Source: Baekduia soli
GTDB taxonomy: Bacteria > Actinomycetota > Thermoleophilia > Solirubrobacterales > Solirubrobacteraceae
Direction: 5' to 3'
Length of the DNA: 64,000 nt
Assembly (NCBI RefSeq): GCF_007970665.1
Contig: NZ_CP042430.1
Coordinates: 1,488,001-1,552,000 of the forward strand
The notes beneath the pieces were generated by a model. The model made no database searches and was not told the DNA's origin. It was given only the letters and a program-made list of their open reading frames with translations. This document shows positions 1 to 7,805 of this stretch, piece by piece (within the stretch, counting starts at the first letter, position 1; each line of letters opens with the position of its first letter). The position numbers were made by a program, and so were the translations under genes.

Positions 1-592
1 TGGCGGTGCTCGTGACGTCGAAGAGGTCGCGCAGGCTCTCGGCGAGCTGGCGGAAGACGACCGAGGGCGACGCGTTGCGCGCGACGGCCGTCGCCAGCTG
101 GCTGAGGGCCATGTTCATGGCCTCGCCGTGGCGGACCTGGGTCACGTCGGTGCCCGAGACCATGCCGGCGAAGATCTCGCCGGCGCGGTCGCGCACCGGC
201 CCGGCCGTCATCGTGAAGGTGCGCGTGCCGCGGCGGCACTCCCAGCTCAGCGTCCGGCCCTCCAGCGCCGCGCGGTAGCGCGGCTCGAGCTCGGCCGCGA
301 GCTCGTCGGTCAGCGCCTCGGCGGGCGTGCGGCCCTCCAGCTGGGCCGCCGGGCCGGCGTAGGCCTCCAGGGCGCCGCCGTCGGCCATCGTGTGGCGCAG
401 CTCGCCGTCGAACAGCAGCACGAAGCCGTTGGGCGTCTGGCGCGCCATGGCGCGGTGCAGACCGGCGCAGCGCTCGAGATCGCGCTGGAGTGCGAGCATC
501 TCGCCGCGCAGCGCGTCGACGAGCGGGTGGCGCGCGAGGTCGTCGCCCCGATCCGCCCCGGCGGCTCGGTATGTCGGGTTGCCCATCCCCAT
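1..592 (-). CDS. PAS-GAF sensory protein, N-terminal part (cut by window edge)
   Basis: The frame runs off the left edge, so only about the first 197 residues are visible. Residues ~40-135 look like a PAS fold: a hydrophobic strand with FVLLFDGELRHTMADG, then LEGRTLSWECRRG and a closing VSGTDVTQ, the usual end of a PAS core. From ~160 (ASPSVVFRQLAESL) a GAF domain seems to begin. The output domain (kinase, PP2C phosphatase or GGDEF) would lie beyond the edge and cannot be judged. The ATG at 592 is used; another ATG in frame lies at 586, and neither has a clear Shine-Dalgarno. No partner gene is adjacent. PAS is fairly sure, GAF is tentative. Confidence 0.6.
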   Translation of the reverse strand, partial: MGMGNPTYRAAGADRGDDLARHPLVDALRGEMLALQRDLERCAGLHRAMARQTPNGFVLLFDGELRHTMADGGALEAYAGPAAQLEGRTPAEALTDELAAELEPRYRAALEGRTLSWECRRGTRTFTMTAGPVRDRAGEIFAGMVSGTDVTQVRHGEAMNMALSQLATAVARNASPSVVFRQLAESLRDLFDVTSTA

Positions 593-692
593 GGCTGGGG
601 TAGTCGGCCCGAGACGCAACTACTTGCGCCCCCTGTGACGAAATCTTGAGGTTCGGAGGCGGACCGGGTCATTCCGGTGGGCTCCGCCGCCC

Positions 693-1544
693 TCATCCGG
701 CCTGCGCCGTGGCCTCCCAGGCCGACTTGCCCAGCAGCTCGTTGATGTCGTCGAAGCTGTCGAACCGGTCCAGGAGGTGTGCGGTGGTGCCCGTGGCCAG
801 CAGCTCCCGGCAGACCTCGGTGTAGGCACGCGAGAACAGCCAGGTCTGCGTCGAGGGGAAGATCACCAGGGCGTAGCCCAGGGTCTGCAGCTCGGAGGCG
901 GGCAGCAGCTCGGTCTTGCCGGTCTCGGTCATGTTCGCCATGAGCAGCGCCCGGTCGCCGACGTGCTGCGCGATCTCGGCGAGGTCGGCGCGGTCGCGGG
1001 GCGCGTCGACGAAGACGACGTCGGCGCCCGCGTCGGCGTAGGTCAGGCAGCGGTGCATGGCGTCGGGCAGGCCCGTGACGGCCAGCGCGTCGGTCCGCGC
1101 GATGATCACCGTCTCGGGATCACGCCGGGCGGCCACCGCGGCACGGACCTTGGCCGCCATCTCCTCGGCGGGGATGACCCGCTTGCCCTCCATGTGGCCG
1201 CAGCGCTTGGGGAAGACCTGATCCTCGATCTGCACCGCGCCGGCGCCCGCGCGCTCGAGCTCGCGGACCGCGCGGGTGACGCCGGGCTCGCTGCCGTAGC
1301 CCGTGTCGGCGTCGGCGATGATCGGCACGCCGGCCACCGCGCGGATGCGCGTGACCGACTCGACCATCTCGCTGAGCCCGACGAGGCCGAGGTCGGGCAG
1401 GCCGTACTGGTGGGCGGCCACCGCGTAGCCGCCGTGGTAGACGGCCTCGAGGTCGGCCCGCTGCGCCAGCAGCGCGGTGAGCGGATCGTGGGCGCCCATC
1501 GCGATCAGGATCTCGGGCTGGTTGAGGCGCTCGCGCAGGGTCAT
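693..1544 (-). CDS. isocitrate lyase/PEP mutase superfamily lyase (methylisocitrate-lyase-like)
   Basis: A 283-residue TIM-barrel enzyme of the isocitrate lyase/phosphoenolpyruvate mutase superfamily, which makes or breaks C-C or C-P bonds next to a carboxylate in 2-oxo or 2-hydroxy acids. DADTGYG (residues 78-84) supplies metal-binding aspartates, EDQ (107-109) follows, and PKRCGH (112-117) is the catalytic-loop cysteine motif (KKCGH in isocitrate and methylisocitrate lyases), so a lyase is likelier than a mutase. It lies 11 bp downstream of the MaoC-type hydratase gene on the same strand, so the two are probably co-transcribed. Candidate substrates are methylisocitrate, dimethylmalate or oxaloacetate; the sequence does not decide. 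Confidence 0.8.
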   Translation of the reverse strand: MTLRERLNQPEILIAMGAHDPLTALLAQRADLEAVYHGGYAVAAHQYGLPDLGLVGLSEMVESVTRIRAVAGVPIIADADTGYGSEPGVTRAVRELERAGAGAVQIEDQVFPKRCGHMEGKRVIPAEEMAAKVRAAVAARRDPETVIIARTDALAVTGLPDAMHRCLTYADAGADVVFVDAPRDRADLAEIAQHVGDRALLMANMTETGKTELLPASELQTLGYALVIFPSTQTWLFSRAYTEVCRELLATGTTAHLLDRFDSFDDINELLGKSAWEATAQAG

Positions 1545-1555
1545 GGGGCGGCAGG

Positions 1556-2386
1556 CTAGTCGGCGAACGTCGCCTGCACCGGCGCGATGACCGGCGTCCC
1601 CGCGGACGTCACGCGGGCCAGCGCCGTGTCCTCGCCGGTCCACCAGACCTCGGTGGTCACGTCGTCGCCGGGGAACACAGGGCTCGTGAACCGGCCGGCC
1701 AGCGACGTCAGGCGCCGGCCGGCCCCGGCGGCGCGGGCCATCCCCAGGCCGGCGATGCCCAGCGTGCACAGCCCGTGCAGGAACGGGCGCGGCTGGCCGG
1801 CGGCGCGCGCGACCTCGGGGTCGATGTGCACCGGGTTGCGGTCGCCGCTGAGGCGGTAGAGCGCCGCCTGCTCGGGTGTCGTGGCCACGGCGAGGGTGAC
1901 GTCGGGCCTGCGCTCGGGCAACACGGGTGGCGCCGACGCCGAGGGGTCGGACCGTGGCCCGCCGAAGCCCCCGGCGCCCTCGACCCACCAGGAGCTGCGC
2001 GCGACCGCCAGCGGGCCGTCGTCATCGCCGATGGCGTCCACGCAGTCCACGAGCGCCGCGCGCCCCTTGTCCCAGACCCCGGTGACCGTGCGGGTCACGC
2101 TGCACGCCCCCTCCGGCGCCGGGCGGCGCAGCAGCTCGATGGCCTGCGTGGCGTGCAGCAGCGTGCGCACGTCGAGCCGGGCGGCCTCGATGAGGGGCGG
2201 CAGCATCCGCGTGGCGGCCGTCAGCGCGAACGTCGGGGCGACGAGCGGCCCGTCCGCGCCGGCGCCCTCGTAGAGGAACGGCAGGTCCTCGGGCAGGCGG
2301 GCGCCGATGCCCAGCGCGTAGAGGATCGCGTCGCGCTCGGTCCACGTGTGGCGGACCGGGCCGAGCTGCAGGCCGAGGATGTCCAT
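1556..2386 (-). CDS. MaoC-type (R)-specific enoyl-CoA hydratase, double hot-dog
   Basis: About 276 residues with the two-part layout of eukaryotic-type 2-enoyl-CoA hydratase 2: a degenerate N-terminal hot-dog half and a catalytic C-terminal half. The hydratase 2 signature YRLSGDRNPVHIDPEVA is present, with Asp and His as the expected catalytic pair, followed by FLHGLCTLG. Reaction by family: hydration of trans-2-enoyl-CoA to (R)-3-hydroxyacyl-CoA in the cytosol. ATG 2386 is preferred to the in-frame GTG at 2392. It is the first gene of a two-gene unit with the downstream lyase and diverges from the hydantoinase operon, so both could process acyl products of the same catabolism (inference). 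Confidence 0.82.
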   Translation of the reverse strand: MDILGLQLGPVRHTWTERDAILYALGIGARLPEDLPFLYEGAGADGPLVAPTFALTAATRMLPPLIEAARLDVRTLLHATQAIELLRRPAPEGACSVTRTVTGVWDKGRAALVDCVDAIGDDDGPLAVARSSWWVEGAGGFGGPRSDPSASAPPVLPERRPDVTLAVATTPEQAALYRLSGDRNPVHIDPEVARAAGQPRPFLHGLCTLGIAGLGMARAAGAGRRLTSLAGRFTSPVFPGDDVTTEVWWTGEDTALARVTSAGTPVIAPVQATFAD

Positions 2387-2426
2387 GGCCACAGCTTGCC
2401 CGAGCGCCGGGTGGGCAGGCGGCTCG

Positions 2427-2456
2427 TTGACGCCCGTCGTGTCGTGGTGGAACGAT
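2427..2456 (+). promoter_or_regulatory. promoter of the hydantoinase operon
   Basis: TTGACG (2427-2432) and AACGAT (2451-2456) are 18 bp apart and fit a vegetative -35/-10 pair. The start codon at 2491 then has a ~28-nt leader containing GAGGAGGAC as ribosome binding site. Confidence 0.5.
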
Positions 2457-2490
2457 GCGGCACCGAGCTCACGACGAGGAGGACCGCTGC

Positions 2491-3891
2491 ATGACCGAAG
2501 AGCGCGCCACGCTGTTGCAGGGAGGCCGGGTCGTCAGCGCCGACGGCGAGTACGACGCCGACGTCCTGGTCGTCGGCGAGCGGATCGCCGCGGTCGGCGA
2601 CGTCCAGGCGCCGCCCGGCGCCACCGTGATCGACGTGTCGGGCTGCCGCGTGCTGCCCGGGCTCATCGACAACCACACCCATCTCTCCATGCCGTTCATG
2701 GGGATGATGTCCTCCGACGACTACGACACCGGCACCCGCGCGGCCGCCGCCGGCGGCGTGACCTGCCTCGTGGACTTCGCGATCCAGCGCGAGCCCGACC
2801 AGCTGCGCTCGGCCCTGGAGGAGTGGCAGGGGCGCGCGGAGGGCGCCGCCCACGTCGACTACGGCTTCCACATGGCGATCACAAACGCCAACGAGGCCAC
2901 GATCGACGACATGCAGGCGATGACCGACGCCGGCGTCAGCTCGTTCAAGCTGTTCATGGCCTACAAGGGCGAGCTCATGACGCGCGACGACGCGATGACC
3001 GCCTGCCTGGAGCGCGCCCGCGATCTCGGCGCCCTGACGATGGTCCACGCCGAGAACGGCGACGTCATCGACCTGCTCGTCAAGCGCGCGCTGCACGCGG
3101 GGCAGACCGACGCGATCCACCACGCGCTCACCAGGCCCGAGTTCGTCGAGGCCGAGGCCACGAGCCGCGCCGCGCGCCTGGCCGAGTACACCGGCGCCTC
3201 GCTGTTCGTCGTGCACGTCACGTGCGCCGCGGCGGCCGCCGAGATCGAGGCGGCCCAGCAGCGCGGCATCGCGGTCAGCGCCGAGACGTGCACGCAGTAC
3301 CTCGTCAACACGATCGACGACCTGCGCCGCCCCGGCGTGGAGGGCTGCCACTACATCTGCTCGCCGCCGCTGCGCGACGCGTCCAACCACGAGCCGCTCT
3401 GGGACTACGTGCGCCGCGGCGTGCTCGAGTCGGTCTCGACCGACCACTGCCCGTTCACCAACGAGCAGAAGTCCCGCGGCCTGCACGACTTCAGCCTCGT
3501 GCCCAACGGCATGCCGGTCATCCAGCATCGCCTGGCCAAGCTGTGGGACGAGGGCGTGGTGGCCGGCCGCCTGACGCCGAGCCAGCTCGTGGACCGCACG
3601 TCGACGACGATCGCGCGGCGCTTCGGCCTGGCCGGCAAGGGCGCGATCGCCCCGGGCAAGGACGCCGACGTCGTGGTCTTCGACCCGGCCGCACCGCGGG
3701 ACTACGGCACCCACACGTCGTTCATGAACGTCGACTACGACGTCTACGAGGGCGAGACGGCCAGCGGGTCGGTGCGCCACACGTTCTCGCGCGGCACGCT
3801 GGTCTACGACCGCGGGCAGATCCTCACCGAGCCCGGGCACGGCCGGTTCGTCGCGCGGTCGACGGCCGTCGGGGCCGGGGTGGCCGCGTGA
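2491..3891 (+). CDS. D-hydantoinase / dihydropyrimidinase
   Basis: A 466-residue cyclic amidohydrolase that opens hydantoin or dihydropyrimidine rings to N-carbamoyl amino acids. Metal ligands fit the family: NHTHLSMPF (His62, His64), the lysine of FMAYKG (Lys159, carbamylated in relatives), HAEN, HVTC and the aspartate of STDHCPF. Length is normal. ATG 2491 was chosen over an upstream ATG because GAGGAGG sits just before it. The stop overlaps the start of the M20 hydrolase (GTGA), so translation is coupled: this enzyme makes the carbamoyl compound and the next one removes the carbamoyl group. Hydantoin, dihydropyrimidine or another cyclic imide could be the substrate. Confidence 0.92.
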   Translation: MTEERATLLQGGRVVSADGEYDADVLVVGERIAAVGDVQAPPGATVIDVSGCRVLPGLIDNHTHLSMPFMGMMSSDDYDTGTRAAAAGGVTCLVDFAIQREPDQLRSALEEWQGRAEGAAHVDYGFHMAITNANEATIDDMQAMTDAGVSSFKLFMAYKGELMTRDDAMTACLERARDLGALTMVHAENGDVIDLLVKRALHAGQTDAIHHALTRPEFVEAEATSRAARLAEYTGASLFVVHVTCAAAAAEIEAAQQRGIAVSAETCTQYLVNTIDDLRRPGVEGCHYICSPPLRDASNHEPLWDYVRRGVLESVSTDHCPFTNEQKSRGLHDFSLVPNGMPVIQHRLAKLWDEGVVAGRLTPSQLVDRTSTTIARRFGLAGKGAIAPGKDADVVVFDPAAPRDYGTHTSFMNVDYDVYEGETASGSVRHTFSRGTLVYDRGQILTEPGHGRFVARSTAVGAGVAA

Positions 3892-5162
3892 GCCTGCAGA
3901 TCGACGCCGGCCGGGTCATCGCCGACCTGCGCGAGCTCGCCGCCGCCAGCGGCGGCGAGCACGCGGGGGCCAAGCGGCTGGCGTGGTCGCCGGACTGGTC
4001 GGCCGCCCGCGAGTGGCTGGGCGGCAAGCTCGCCGAGCTGGGCGACCGCGTGACCGTCGACCGCGACGAGGCCGGCAACCTCTGGGCCCAGCTCGACGGG
4101 GACGGCAGCACCGACGGCTTCGTCGTCGTGGGCTCCCACATCGACGCGGTCCCCTCCGGCGGCTGGCTCGACGGCTGCCTCGGCGTCATGGCCGCGCTGG
4201 AGGTGCTGCGCACGCTGGCGGCGGCCGACGCGCCCCCGCCCGTGACCGTGCGCCTCGTCGACTGGGCCGACGAGGAGGGCGCGCGCTTCGGCCGCAGCCT
4301 CGTCGGCTCCTCGGCCGTCGCGGGCACACTGGACCCCGACGACGTCCGCGGGCTCCTCGACGCCCAGGGCACCACGCTGCAGGACGCGCTGGCCTCCGTC
4401 GGCGTCGACCTCGACGCCGCGGCGGGCGCTCGCTCGCGCCTGGACGGTGCCCGCGCCTACCTCGAGCTGCACATCGAGCAGGGCCCGGTGCTCCTGGACA
4501 CCGGGCGCCTGGCCTCGGCCGTCAGCGGCACGTTCGGCGACGAGCGCTACCTCATCGGCTTCACCGGCCAGTCCGCCCACGCGGGCTCGACGCCGATGCA
4601 CCTGCGCCGCGACACGCTGGCCGCCGCGGCGACCGCCGCGCTGGAGATCCGCGAGGTCGGCATCCGCCACGGGGGCGTCACGACCGTCGGCTCCATCGCC
4701 AGCTCGCCCGGGGTCATCACGGCGATCGCCGGCGCCTCGGAGATGATGCTCGACCTGCGCCACCTCGAGGCGGAGGTCCTCGCCACGATGCTCGCCGAGT
4801 GCCGGGCGGCCTGCGAGGACGCGGCGCGCACGTTCGACTGCGAGGTGGCGTTCCGGCGCGTGTTCGGCGCCACCCCGACCCCGTTCCATCCCGAGCTCGT
4901 CGCGCTCGCCCGCAGGGCGGTCGACGCCGCCGGCGGCGGGGACGGGCCCCCCATCCCGAGCGGGCCGCTGCACGACGCGACGGAGATCGGGCGCCTCGTG
5001 CCGACCGTGATGATCTTCGCCCAGTCCGATCCGCCGATCTCGCACACGGAGGTCGAGGACTCCTCCGAGGAGGCTCTGCGCGTGGCGATCGAGGCCTACG
5101 GCGCCACGGTCGGCGGGGCACTGGAGCTCGTGGCCGCCGGCGGCCTGGAGGCCGCCCGATGA
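3888..5162 (+). CDS. M20-family N-carbamoyl-amino-acid hydrolase / ureidopropionase-like
   Basis: A 424-residue zinc-dependent M20 peptidase-fold hydrolase of the N-carbamoyl-L-amino acid hydrolase, beta-ureidopropionase and allantoate amidohydrolase group. The metal set is visible: GSHIDAV (His84), GGWLDGCLGV (Asp95), DWADEEGARF (Glu129/130), LELHIEQGPVL (His195) and PISHTEVED near the C-terminus. It starts at GTG 3888, four bases into the hydantoinase stop, and ends in an ATGA overlap with the next gene. Expected reaction: N-carbamoyl amino acid plus water to amino acid, CO2 and ammonia. Context with a hydantoinase favours carbamoyl substrates over allantoate. Confidence 0.9.
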   Translation: MSLQIDAGRVIADLRELAAASGGEHAGAKRLAWSPDWSAAREWLGGKLAELGDRVTVDRDEAGNLWAQLDGDGSTDGFVVVGSHIDAVPSGGWLDGCLGVMAALEVLRTLAAADAPPPVTVRLVDWADEEGARFGRSLVGSSAVAGTLDPDDVRGLLDAQGTTLQDALASVGVDLDAAAGARSRLDGARAYLELHIEQGPVLLDTGRLASAVSGTFGDERYLIGFTGQSAHAGSTPMHLRRDTLAAAATAALEIREVGIRHGGVTTVGSIASSPGVITAIAGASEMMLDLRHLEAEVLATMLAECRAACEDAARTFDCEVAFRRVFGATPTPFHPELVALARRAVDAAGGGDGPPIPSGPLHDATEIGRLVPTVMIFAQSDPPISHTEVEDSSEEALRVAIEAYGATVGGALELVAAGGLEAAR

Positions 5163-6193
5163 TGGACTTCGGCGTGGTGCTGCAGACCGACCCGCCGGCG
5201 GCACGGGTCATCGACCTGGCCAAGCGCGCCGAGGCCTACGGGTTCTCGCACGCGTGGACGTTCGACTCCCACCTGCTGTGGGAGGAGCCGTTCGTCATCT
5301 ACAGCCGGATCCTCGACGAGACCCACAAGTTGATCGTCGGGCCGATGGTGACCAACCCCGCGACCCGCGACTGGACGGTCACCGCGTCGCTGTTCGCGAC
5401 GCTGAACGAGATGTACGGCAACCGGACGATCTGCGGCATCGGGCGCGGCGACTCGGCGGTGCGCGTCATCAACGGCAGGCCCGTGCGGCTCGCCGACCTG
5501 CGCGCGAGCATCGAGGTCATCCGCGGCCTGGCCAACGGCGAGGCGGTGGAGTACCGCGGCACCACGCTGCGGCTGTCCTGGAACCCGGCCAGCCGCCTGC
5601 CGGTCTGGGTCGCGGCCTACGGGCCCAAGGCCCTGGCGCTGACCGGCGAGGTCGGCGACGGCTTCATCCTCCAGCTCGCCGACCCCGACATCGCGGCCTG
5701 GAGCATCGCGGCCGTGCGGCGCGCCGCGGCGGCCGCGGGACGCGACCCCGACGCGATCACGATGTGCGTCGCCGCGCCCGCCTACGTCACCGACGGCACC
5801 GACGCGGGCCTGGCCCACGGGCGCGACCAGTGCCGCTGGTTCGGCGGCATGGTCGGCAACCACGTGGCCGACATCGTGGCCCGCTACGGCGCGGGCGGCG
5901 CGGCGGTGCCCACCGCCCTGACGGACTACATCGCCGGGCGCGAAGGCTACGACTACAAGGACCACGGCCGCGCCGACAACCCCCACACGGCCTTCGTGCC
6001 CGACGCCATCATCGACCGCTTCTGCCTCATCGGACCGGCCGCCGAGCACGTCGCCCGGCTGCGGGAGCTCGCCGCCCTGGGCGTCGACCAGTTCGCCGTC
6101 TACCTGCAGCACGACGCCAAGGACGCCACGCTCGGGGCCTACGGCGAGCAGGTCCTCCCGGCCGTGCACGGGCGCATCGCGGCGCCCGAGTGA
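5159..6193 (+). CDS. LLM-class F420-dependent oxidoreductase (hydantoinase operon)
   Basis: A 344-residue bacterial-luciferase-like TIM barrel of the F420-using branch, related to methylene-tetrahydromethanopterin reductase-like enzymes. It opens with MMDFGVVLQTD and carries GFSHAWTFDSHLLWEEPF, a typical flavin/F420 pocket segment, GIGRGDSAVR for the phosphate-binding region and GEVGDGFILQ. It overlaps the M20 hydrolase by four bases, so it is the third member of a strictly coupled operon. A hydride transfer to or from a ring or amide intermediate before hydrolysis is a plausible role (inference). Fgd at 20.9 kb could provide F420H2. The true substrate is unknown. Confidence 0.82.
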   Translation: MMDFGVVLQTDPPAARVIDLAKRAEAYGFSHAWTFDSHLLWEEPFVIYSRILDETHKLIVGPMVTNPATRDWTVTASLFATLNEMYGNRTICGIGRGDSAVRVINGRPVRLADLRASIEVIRGLANGEAVEYRGTTLRLSWNPASRLPVWVAAYGPKALALTGEVGDGFILQLADPDIAAWSIAAVRRAAAAAGRDPDAITMCVAAPAYVTDGTDAGLAHGRDQCRWFGGMVGNHVADIVARYGAGGAAVPTALTDYIAGREGYDYKDHGRADNPHTAFVPDAIIDRFCLIGPAAEHVARLRELAALGVDQFAVYLQHDAKDATLGAYGEQVLPAVHGRIAAPE

Positions 6194-6207
6194 GCCCTGC
6201 CGGCCCG

Positions 6208-6250
6208 TCGTGTGCGCCGGCGCACACGATCCACGTGCGCATGCGCACGT
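6208..6250. repeat. twin perfect palindromes, GTGCG-N4-CGCAC cores
   Basis: Two perfect inverted repeats lie side by side: 22 bp at 6208-6229 (core GTGCG CCGG CGCAC) and 18 bp at 6233-6250 (core GTGCG CATG CGCAC). Centres are 23 bp apart, about two helical turns, which suits paired dimeric DNA-binding proteins on one face. They start 15 bp after the oxidoreductase stop. The same core appears in the fgd promoter at 20833-20846. Confidence 0.75.
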
Positions 6251-6411
6251 CCTCGACCGTGCGGCGAACGGCGGACCGCAGATCGGGGACCACCTGTCGG
6301 TCCCGCGGGGGCGGTCGCGCACCTAGGCTGTGTCCACGCCGTCACCACCGACGGCCGACACACCAGCCGGCTCTCCTCCGGTGGTGTCGGCCGGGGGACG
6401 GACGACCCGGA

Positions 6412-6471
6412 CCCGCCCTGACCCAGCGGCCCGGGGGCGCAGCCGGCTCCCGCCCTGACCCAGCGGGCCGG
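6412..6471. repeat. 23-nt direct repeat pair
   Basis: Positions 6412-6434 and 6449-6471 are identical except for one base (C versus G at the fifth base from the end). Both contain CCTGACCCAGCGG. They sit in noncoding DNA, so codon constraint does not explain the match. Possible tandem RNA motif or protein-binding sites. Confidence 0.6.
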
Positions 6472-6580
6472 CCGCATCGGCAACGTGAGGTCGGCCGAGG
6501 CCCCTGGCGGGGGACACGACAGCTCCCGCCGGGGCGCCTCGGTCGCTCACGCCGGCCGGCGGACCTGCCCTGCGGGCGCC

Positions 6581-7237
6581 CTACGTGGCGGCCAGGTCGG
6601 TCAGCACGCGGTCGAGCTTGTCCCAGCGCTCGTCGGTCGCCCGCTCGTTGCCCGCGACCCAGGTCAGCAGCAGGTTGTGGCCGTAGCGCTTGCGCGCGAT
6701 GAACGCGGGGGCCTGGGACCGCAGGGCCTTGAACGAGAGCTGCTCCCAGGAGATGCCGTGCGCGTCGGCGGGCGCCACCGCCACCTTGGCCGTCGGGTTG
6801 TCGTCGGCGGCCAGGAGCGCGGCGATCTCCCGGCCGGGGCGCGAGCCCTTGACCACGTAGATCGTGAAGGTCCCGAACTCGGCGACCTCGGCGGTGGGCT
6901 CGTCGCCCAGGTCCAGCGTCGTGTACTGCGGCGGGTCGGTCGGGCTGCGCGTCAGCGCGGCGCCGGTCCGGCGCTTGAAGTGCGCGACGACCTGCTCGGA
7001 GGTGAACGTGCCCGACGCGGCCCGCGCCCTCGGCGTCGTGGTCGTGCCCGCCGCGGGCTCGGCGGTCGCCGTCGCCGGCGACGGCAGCGTCGCGCCGGCG
7101 GCCGGCCGCGCGGGCGTGCCGCTCGTGACGGGCAGGCGACCGGAGGCGTCAGAGGCGCCCGAGGACGACCCGCCGCCGCAGCCCGCCGCCAGCCCGAGGA
7201 CGAGCGAGGCGGACAGCGCTGCCACGAGCCGGGCCAT
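6581..7237 (-). CDS. putative lipoprotein, hypothetical
   Basis: A 218-residue exported protein of unknown function. The N-terminus MARLVAALSASLVLGLAAGC has a short basic head, a hydrophobic core and a lipobox (LAAGC, Cys20), so it is probably a lipid-anchored extracytoplasmic protein. Residues ~20-80 are a low-complexity Gly/Ser/Ala/Thr/Pro linker. The globular part from ~80 begins GTFTSEQVVAHFKRRTG and ends with NERATDERWDKLDRVLTDL. I do not recognise a named family. ATG 7237 fits the signal peptide; the longer reading upstream adds a basic tail without sense. It is divergent from the glyoxalase-fold gene, with only 40 bp between starts. Confidence 0.72.
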   Translation of the reverse strand: MARLVAALSASLVLGLAAGCGGGSSSGASDASGRLPVTSGTPARPAAGATLPSPATATAEPAAGTTTTPRARAASGTFTSEQVVAHFKRRTGAALTRSPTDPPQYTTLDLGDEPTAEVAEFGTFTIYVVKGSRPGREIAALLAADDNPTAKVAVAPADAHGISWEQLSFKALRSQAPAFIARKRYGHNLLLTWVAGNERATDERWDKLDRVLTDLAAT

Positions 7238-7277
7238 GGGCCGGGATGGTAGCCAAGGCCTGTGCGAGGATCGCCGG

Positions 7278-7706
7278 ATGACGCGATCCCTGGTGCACAC
7301 CTGCATGCGCGTGCGCGACCCCGAGGCCTCGGCCCGCTTCTACGCGGTGCTGGGCTTCGAGCGTCGCGGCGCGCTGAACTTCGACTCGGCCTACAACATC
7401 TACCTCGGCCTGCCCGGGGCCGGCGATCAGCTCGAGCTCACGGTGAACGTGGGCCGCGACGAGCCCTACGACCTCGGCGAGGGCTACAACCACATCGCCG
7501 TGACCGTCGAGGACATCGACGCCGTGCTCGCCGACCTCGACGCCCAGCTCGGCGTCGAGCCGGAGAAGCCGCCCTACCGCCCCGGCGGCCGCGACGACCT
7601 CCCGCGGATCGCGTTCGTCGCCGACCCCGACGGCTACCGCATCGAGCTCATCGACGGGGGCCGGTTCGACACGCCCCAGGACGGCCCGCACCCCTCGACG
7701 ACCTGA
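7278..7706 (+). CDS. VOC-fold protein, glyoxalase I-like
   Basis: A 142-residue vicinal-oxygen-chelate protein with paired beta-alpha-beta-beta-beta modules. It resembles lactoylglutathione lyase: LVHTCMRVRDPEASARFYAVLGFE opens module one, with QLELTVN as the expected Glu strand; NHIAVTVEDIDAVL opens module two, and GYRIELID gives the last Glu. The His/Glu/His/Glu pattern predicts a divalent metal site. Actinobacteria use mycothiol rather than glutathione, so the substrate may be a mycothiol hemithioacetal of methylglyoxal (inference). It looks monocistronic. Confidence 0.85.
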   Translation: MTRSLVHTCMRVRDPEASARFYAVLGFERRGALNFDSAYNIYLGLPGAGDQLELTVNVGRDEPYDLGEGYNHIAVTVEDIDAVLADLDAQLGVEPEKPPYRPGGRDDLPRIAFVADPDGYRIELIDGGRFDTPQDGPHPSTT

Positions 7707-7735
7707 CGCCGCGGCGCCGCTGGCGCTTCCGCGAA

Positions 7736-7764
7736 TTGTTTCTCACCTCCGCCGGCGTTATGGT
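7736..7764 (+). promoter_or_regulatory. promoter of the GMC dehydrogenase pair
   Basis: TTGTTT (7736-7741) and TATGGT (7759-7764) are separated by 17 bp in the one AT-richer patch here. Transcription would start near 7771, giving a ~35-nt leader with GGAAGG before the ATG at 7806. Confidence 0.6.
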
Positions 7765-7805
7765 CGGCGGCGGTCGAGGGTCAACAAGTGGAAGGTCGGT
7801 GTTCG

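Larger units (their letters stand above)
6194..6580 (+). other. 387-bp noncoding gap between convergent genes, structured
   Basis: No credible protein is seen on either strand. The gap holds twin palindromes (6208-6250), a TAGGCT box (6324-6329) that could act as a -10, a strong hairpin around 6353-6392, a 23-nt direct repeat (6412-6434 and 6449-6471), and a last G/C hairpin near 6508-6534. Because both flanking genes end here, a promoter is not expected; a structured small RNA or bidirectional terminator is possible. Confidence 0.5.

Noticed and set aside
128-649. Long Arg/Ala/Gly-rich frames opposite most real genes
   Set aside because: High GC gives open frames in wrong phases; they lack known motifs, have Arg/Ala/Gly excess and contradict codon bias of the gene on the other strand.
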